Below, in pieces: positions 59,972 to 64,000 of a stretch of DNA of 64,000 bases. The translations under genes and the position numbers were made by a program. Source of the stretch: JAAFIP01 sp043778205 (GTDB taxonomy: Bacteria; Pseudomonadota; Gammaproteobacteria; Burkholderiales; Burkholderiaceae_C). The stretch spans positions 8,992-72,991 of the forward strand of contig JAYWGO010000058.1 of the NCBI GenBank assembly GCA_043778205.1, read 5' to 3'. Below the pieces are notes generated by a model. It had not been told where the DNA came from. It did not search any database and worked only from the letters and a program-made list of their open reading frames with translations. Position 1 is the first letter of the stretch, and each line of letters begins with the position of its first letter.

Positions 59972-60910
59972 CTACCTTTCCCCTTTAATATACGGCTTCA
60001 TCAAAGCTTGAGGATACGCCGCTTTGCGCGCCACAACAACCAAGGCCACGATAGACAAAATGTACGGCAACATCAGGTAGCACTGGTAGGGCAGGGCCCA
60101 GGCCTCGGCGGCTGCGCCTGACTGCTGCAGCCGCAATTGCATCGCATCAAAAAACGCAAACAATAAAGCGCCCAGCAGCGCTTTGCCGGGCCGCCATGAG
60201 GCGAACACCACCAGCGCCACACATATCCAGCCGCGTCCGTTGACCATGTTAAAAAAGAAGGCGTTAAAGGCCGACAACGTTAAAAAACTGCCTGCCACGC
60301 CCATCAGCGCTGAGCCGCACACAACGGCGGCGGTACGGGTGCGCGCTACCGATATGCCTTGGCTTTGGGCCGCATGCGGGTTCTCGCCCACCATGCGCAC
60401 GGCCAAACCGGCGGGGGTGCGCTGCAGCAGGTAGGCTATGGCGGGCACCAACAGCAGGGCCAGCAGAGTCAGCGGTGTTTGCGCGTTCAAAATCGGCACC
60501 GGCAGCCAGGCCATGTCTTGAAACGGCGTGATGGTGGGCGGCGTGGTGACCTTGGGAAAGCTCACGCGGTAGCTAAAGTAGCTTAGCGCAGTGGCCAGCA
60601 TGGTGATGCCTAAACCTGCCACATGTTGGCTTAGCGCCAGGCCTACGGTGAGCAGTGCGTGCAGCGCGCCCAGCGCTGCGCCAGTGGCTGCTGCCGCTGC
60701 AACACCCAGCCACAGCGGCGCGCCTGCGTAGACCGCCAGCCAGCCGGTAAAAGCGCCTGCCACCATGATGCCCTCAATGCCCAGGTTAAGCACGCCTGCG
60801 CGCTCGCACAGCAGCACCCCCAGCGTGCCTAAAATCAGCGGCGTGGCAATGCGCAGCACGGCCCCCCAAAAGGCAGCGTTGCCCAGCATGTCCAGCAGTT
60901 CGGCCAGCAT
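59972..60910 (-). CDS. Nucleoside-type ABC transporter permease 2
   Basis: 312 residues from ATG 60910. Multi-pass; the family segment ERAGVLNLGIEGIMVAGAF and the coupling loop GLAVRMVGENPHAAQSQGIS place it in the BmpC/NupQ group of nucleoside/purine permeases. Its start is four bases after the first permease stop, so the pair is coupled and forms a heterodimer. Confidence 0.92.
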   Translation of the reverse strand: MLAELLDMLGNAAFWGAVLRIATPLILGTLGVLLCERAGVLNLGIEGIMVAGAFTGWLAVYAGAPLWLGVAAAAATGAALGALHALLTVGLALSQHVAGLGITMLATALSYFSYRVSFPKVTTPPTITPFQDMAWLPVPILNAQTPLTLLALLLVPAIAYLLQRTPAGLAVRMVGENPHAAQSQGISVARTRTAAVVCGSALMGVAGSFLTLSAFNAFFFNMVNGRGWICVALVVFASWRPGKALLGALLFAFFDAMQLRLQQSGAAAEAWALPYQCYLMLPYILSIVALVVVARKAAYPQALMKPYIKGER

Positions 60911-60914
60911 GCGG

Positions 60915-61979
60915 TTACCCCCGCCAGCGCACACGGTACTGCGTGAGCAGGCTGGCCACCAGCACTGACAGCAGGGCAGTGGCCACAATCACGTCGGCCA
61001 AATAGGTGGGCACGGCCATGGCGCGGCTCATGCTGTCGGCCCCTACCAGTACGCCCGCTATCAGCACGCTAGCGGCCAGCACGCCCAGGGGGTTGAGCGC
61101 GGCCAGCATGGCAACCACAATGCCGCTGTAGCCGTAGCCGGGCGACATGTCCAGGGTAACGTAGCTGGTGCGGCCGGCCACTTCTATGGCCCCGGCCAGC
61201 CCTGCCAGCGCGCCAGAGAGCATGGCCACCAGCACCACGGTGCGGGTAATGGGCACGCCCGCAAAGGCTGCGGCCTGCGGGTTGGCACCGGTGGCGCGAA
61301 TGTCAAAGCCCAGCGTGGTGAATTTTAAAACCACCCACAGCAGCAGGCTTAACACCACGCCCCATAGCAGCCCCGTGTGCACACGGGTTTGGGCCATCAG
61401 TTTGCCCAGCTCTAGCTCGCTTTGCAGCGCTACCGACTGCGGCCAGCCCATGGCGCTGGCATCTTTCATGGGGCCGTCCAGCATGGCCCCTACCAGCAGC
61501 AGGACGATAAAGTTCAGCAGCAGTGTGGTGACTACTTCGTCTACCGCCAGCTTGGTTTTTAACAGCGCAGGGCCCAGCAGCAGCAGCGCGCCTGCCAAGC
61601 TGGCCGCCAGCATCATCAGCGGAAACAGCAGCACCAGGGGCAGCCCCAGCCCTTCGCCGCCGTGCATGCCGCCTACGGCAATGGCGGCCAGTGCGCCTGC
61701 GTACAGCTGGCCTTCAGCGCCAATGTTAAACAACCGGGCTTTGAAGGCCACCGCCGCCGACAGGCCGGTCAATATCAGCGGGGTAGCGCGGGTGAGCGTC
61801 TCGCTCCAGGCAAACACCGAGCCAAATCCGCCCTTTAGCAGCAGCCCAAAGGTAGCGGCCACCGGCGCGCCGGCCCACAGCACCAGCAGGGCGCTGGTGC
61901 ACAGCGTAAACAGCAGCGCGCCCAGCGGCGCCAGCAGCATGGCAGCGGGCGACAGGCGGGTGCGCGGCTCAATGCGCAT
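60915..61979 (-). CDS. Nucleoside-type ABC transporter permease 1
   Basis: 354 residues from ATG 61979. The typical permease-1 segments FKARLFNIGAEGQLYAGALA, KTKLAVDEVVTTLLLNFIV and LGFDIRATGANPQAAAFAGV are present, as in BmpB/NupP. It follows the ATPase gene after a 96-base gap that holds repeat copy 8. An upstream Met at 61997 is possible. Confidence 0.92.
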   Translation of the reverse strand: MRIEPRTRLSPAAMLLAPLGALLFTLCTSALLVLWAGAPVAATFGLLLKGGFGSVFAWSETLTRATPLILTGLSAAVAFKARLFNIGAEGQLYAGALAAIAVGGMHGGEGLGLPLVLLFPLMMLAASLAGALLLLGPALLKTKLAVDEVVTTLLLNFIVLLLVGAMLDGPMKDASAMGWPQSVALQSELELGKLMAQTRVHTGLLWGVVLSLLLWVVLKFTTLGFDIRATGANPQAAAFAGVPITRTVVLVAMLSGALAGLAGAIEVAGRTSYVTLDMSPGYGYSGIVVAMLAALNPLGVLAASVLIAGVLVGADSMSRAMAVPTYLADVIVATALLSVLVASLLTQYRVRWRG

Positions 61980-62012
61980 GCTGCACCTGGCTGGCATCAG
62001 CGCAATAAACGC

Positions 62013-62058
62013 TATATTTTATATAGCTGCTTGTGCAGCATTTACTTGGGCCATAGCA
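62013..62058 (+). repeat. Interspersed palindromic repeat, copy 8 (inside an operon)
   Basis: Core GCTGCTTGTGCAGC, then ATTTACTTGGGCC and ATAGCA, preceded by TATATA. It sits between the ATPase and permease genes of one minus-strand operon, opposite in orientation to transcription. Confidence 0.83.
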
Positions 62059-62075
62059 TGTTTTTGTATTAAAAA

Positions 62076-63797
62076 TCATGCTGCAGTACTTTCTGGGCTG
62101 TGGCTTGCTAGCTTGTCTTTTGCTCTGCTGTCACTGGCTGTTTGGTCTGCCGCAGCGCTGTGTGCACCGGCCATGGCCAAGCCCAGCGCGGCGCGGCTCC
62201 ATGCGGCTGCGCTGCGGGCAGGGCTGCAGTGGCCAGCGTGCATCACGGCTATGCGGTCGCCCAGCGCCATCACCTCGTCCAGATCGTCAGAGATCAGCAG
62301 CACTGCAGCACCTGCATTGCGCGCAGCAATCAGCTGCTGGTGCACGTAGGCGACAGCGCCAATGTCCAGGCCCCAGGTGGGCTGGTGCGCGACGATCAGG
62401 CAGGGTGGTTGTGCAACGCTGGTGGGCGCATCTACACTAGCGCTGTCACTGGCACTGGCGCTCGGACTCGCAGTCGCAGTCGCACTGCCCACCGCAGACG
62501 GCGCAAGCAGTGCGCGGCCTAAAATTAGTTTTTGCATATTGCCCCCACTGAGCAGCGCGGTGCGCGACGCAAGGCCTGCGCCCCGCACGTCAAACTGCTG
62601 CACGATGCGCTGCGCATGCGCCCACGCGGCCTTGCGCCTGACCCAGCCCAGGCGTGAGAAAACACCACTGTGCAGCCGCTCTGACACTGCGTTTTCCCAC
62701 ACGGGCAGGTCGCCCACCACGCCCACGCTGCGCCGGTCTTCGGGAATGCGCGCTACGCCCAGCGCAGTCAGGCGCGCGGCAGCGTGGTGCGCTGGCCAGG
62801 CGGCGCCCTGCAGGTGCAGCGTGCCCGCGCTGTGGGCCAGTGTGCCGCACAGCAGCTCGGCCAGCGCACCCTGGCCGTTGCCCGACACACCGGCAATAGC
62901 CACAATCTCACCCGCATGCAGGGACAGGTTGATATTGCTAATACGGTTGCGCGGCGTGCGCTGGGCATCTACTGCGCGCAGCGCGCACACCACAGCGCTG
63001 CTGGCTGCCGTTTGGGTGCGCGGCGCAACCATGGGCAGTGCTGCTTGTCCTACCATCAGCTGGGCCAGTTGCTGCTGGGTAGAGCCCAGCGCAGGCACCG
63101 TGGCAACCAGCTTGCCCGCCCGCAACACCGCCACGCGCTGGCATACGCGCAGCACCTCGGCCAGTTTGTGGCTGATAAAAATCACGCTCAAACCCTGGGC
63201 CACCAGCTTGCCCAGGGTGTCAAACAGCGCCTCGCTTTCTTGCGGTGTCAGCACGGCGGTGGGTTCGTCCAAGATTAAAATTTGCGCGCCTCGGTACAGC
63301 GCCTTGGTAATTTCCACCCGCTGGCGTTCACCTACCGACAGGCTGGCCACGCGTGCATCAGGCTGCACAGCCAAGCCAAAGCGCGCTGCAACGTCTAGCA
63401 GCTTGGCCCGCCCCGCCGCTTTGCGCGAGAACGGCAACCACAGCGGCTCGCTGCCCAGCATGATGTTGTCCAGCACGCTTAAGTTGTCGGCCAAGGTAAA
63501 GTGCTGGTGCACCATGCCAATGCCCGCCGCAAGCGCCGCTTTAGGGTCGCCAGGGGGCAAGGCTTTGCCAAACACCTCGATGCTGCCAGTGTCGGCGGTG
63601 TAGTGGCCAAACAAAATGGAAACCAGGGTGGACTTGCCTGCACCGTTCTCGCCCAACAAACCCAGTACTTCGCCACGCTCTACCGACAGCGAAATCCCGT
63701 CGTTAGCCACCAGGCTGCCAAAGCGCTTGCTGATGTGTTGGAGCTTGAGCGCTGGGGGCACGTTTTTGGGTTCGAGTGGCTTTAATACGAGGTTCAA
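62076..63797 (-). CDS. Nucleoside-type ABC transporter ATPase (two NBDs) with low-complexity insertion
   Basis: Up to 573 residues. NBD1: GENGAGKSTLVSILFGHYT, LSVGERQRVEITKAL, ILILDEPTAVL. NBD2: GVSGNGQGALAELL, LSGGNMQKLILGRALL and a Walker B reading LIVAHQPTWGLD, normal for this subfamily. Between the NBD2 signature and Walker B is an extra ~30 residues rich in Ala/Ser/Thr/Asp (SATATASPSASASDSASV). The start is uncertain: the TTG at 63797 has no good ribosome site, and a GTG a few codons later is equally plausible. The binding protein is not in the window. Confidence 0.88.
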   Translation of the reverse strand: MNLVLKPLEPKNVPPALKLQHISKRFGSLVANDGISLSVERGEVLGLLGENGAGKSTLVSILFGHYTADTGSIEVFGKALPPGDPKAALAAGIGMVHQHFTLADNLSVLDNIMLGSEPLWLPFSRKAAGRAKLLDVAARFGLAVQPDARVASLSVGERQRVEITKALYRGAQILILDEPTAVLTPQESEALFDTLGKLVAQGLSVIFISHKLAEVLRVCQRVAVLRAGKLVATVPALGSTQQQLAQLMVGQAALPMVAPRTQTAASSAVVCALRAVDAQRTPRNRISNINLSLHAGEIVAIAGVSGNGQGALAELLCGTLAHSAGTLHLQGAAWPAHHAAARLTALGVARIPEDRRSVGVVGDLPVWENAVSERLHSGVFSRLGWVRRKAAWAHAQRIVQQFDVRGAGLASRTALLSGGNMQKLILGRALLAPSAVGSATATASPSASASDSASVDAPTSVAQPPCLIVAHQPTWGLDIGAVAYVHQQLIAARNAGAAVLLISDDLDEVMALGDRIAVMHAGHCSPARSAAAWSRAALGLAMAGAHSAAADQTASDSRAKDKLASHSPESTAA

Positions 63798-63838
63798 TAA
63801 GGGGGTTTAATGCGAGGGTTTTAATACGGGGATTTTTT

Positions 63839-63882
63839 GAACGCAGAGGGCGCGAAGGTTTCGCAAAGGGCGCGAAAGAAGA
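63839..63882 (+). repeat. Single copy of the CGCAGAGG-type repeat
   Basis: AACGCAGAGGGCGCGAAGG then TTTCGCAAAGGGCGCGAAAG, followed by an A-rich tail. Closely related to each arm of the inverted repeat at 33105-33299. The rest of 63798-64000 shows no gene. Confidence 0.75.
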
Positions 63883-64000
63883 CAAAGAAAATACAAAAAA
63901 TACCAGTAGTGTCCCAACGTTTTTCAGAGGAGAGAGAGCTGTTTAGGCTCCAAATTCCGATTGAAATTAGCTGGGGTCGCTGTAAGTAGTTGATTTATAG

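Noticed and set aside
8164..62058. CRISPR array interpretation of the repeated ~45-bp units
   Set aside because: The copies are kilobases apart, in both orientations and without regular spacers; no cas genes are present.

Overview
The window looks like a chromosomal segment of a betaproteobacterium of the order Burkholderiales, most likely a Comamonadaceae-type organism. This is inferred from the housekeeping gene order (hemF, nadD, rsfS, rlmH, maf, rng), PhaR/3-hydroxybutyrate genes, the aat-bpt pair and the overall protein styles. No rRNA, CRISPR array, phage or insertion sequence was seen. Two tRNA genes are present (Val-GAC, Thr-CGT).

Layout. 1-8.1 kb: a plus-strand sugar operon with two RbsC-type permeases (the first cut by the window edge), a periplasmic binding protein, an RbsA-type ATPase, DhaK- and DhaL-like subunits, an FGGY kinase and a FucU/RbsD mutarotase. 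Its substrate cannot be read. 8.2-11.4 kb (minus): IclR regulator, bpt, aat, bdhA. 11.5-18.4 kb (plus): alpha/beta hydrolase, relA, tRNA-Val, phaR, a metallophosphoesterase lipoprotein, rimO. 18.5-27.8 kb: a complete non-phosphorylative L-fucose locus, with a divergent IclR regulator, an ABC importer and all five pathway enzymes (L-fucose to pyruvate plus L-lactate). 27.8-41.2 kb: mixed housekeeping and small-protein genes (apaH, CNNM protein, response regulator, tRNA-Thr, fbp, pepN, HAD phosphatase, a PIN toxin-antitoxin pair, HerA-like ATPase, cytochrome c, DUF4399, DUF2946-like). 41.3-50.7 kb (plus): yebC, purD, acyltransferase, hemF, a broken nadD, rsfS, rlmH, maf, rng, a polysaccharide deacetylase and a glycosyltransferase. 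50.8-51.5 kb: a second PIN toxin-antitoxin pair. 51.7-57.4 kb (minus): xylR-xylB-xylA-aldehyde dehydrogenase. 57.5-63.8 kb (minus): DUF427, DUF1499, and an ABC nucleoside-type importer operon ending in cytosine deaminase.

The strongest unexplained signal is a family of about 45-53 bp interspersed repeats: nine copies in 64 kb, in both orientations. Each is built around a small palindrome (GCTGC-TCAT-GCAGC) followed by a conserved TTTCCTTGGG. Most copies lie between genes. One is translated in frame inside the response regulator, one lies inside the nadD remnant, and two touch or supply the stop codons of rimO and fbp. A second repeat type, rich in CGCAGAGG, forms a perfect 42-bp inverted repeat at 33.1-33.3 kb and recurs at 63.84 kb.

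Other points of interest are the undefined DhaK/DhaL-FGGY-FucU sugar system, whose ATPase has an altered second Walker B, and hairpins placed just after both sugar-binding-protein genes. There is also loss of the nadD 5' half, and low-complexity insertions in RNase G, RsfS and the nucleoside ATPase.
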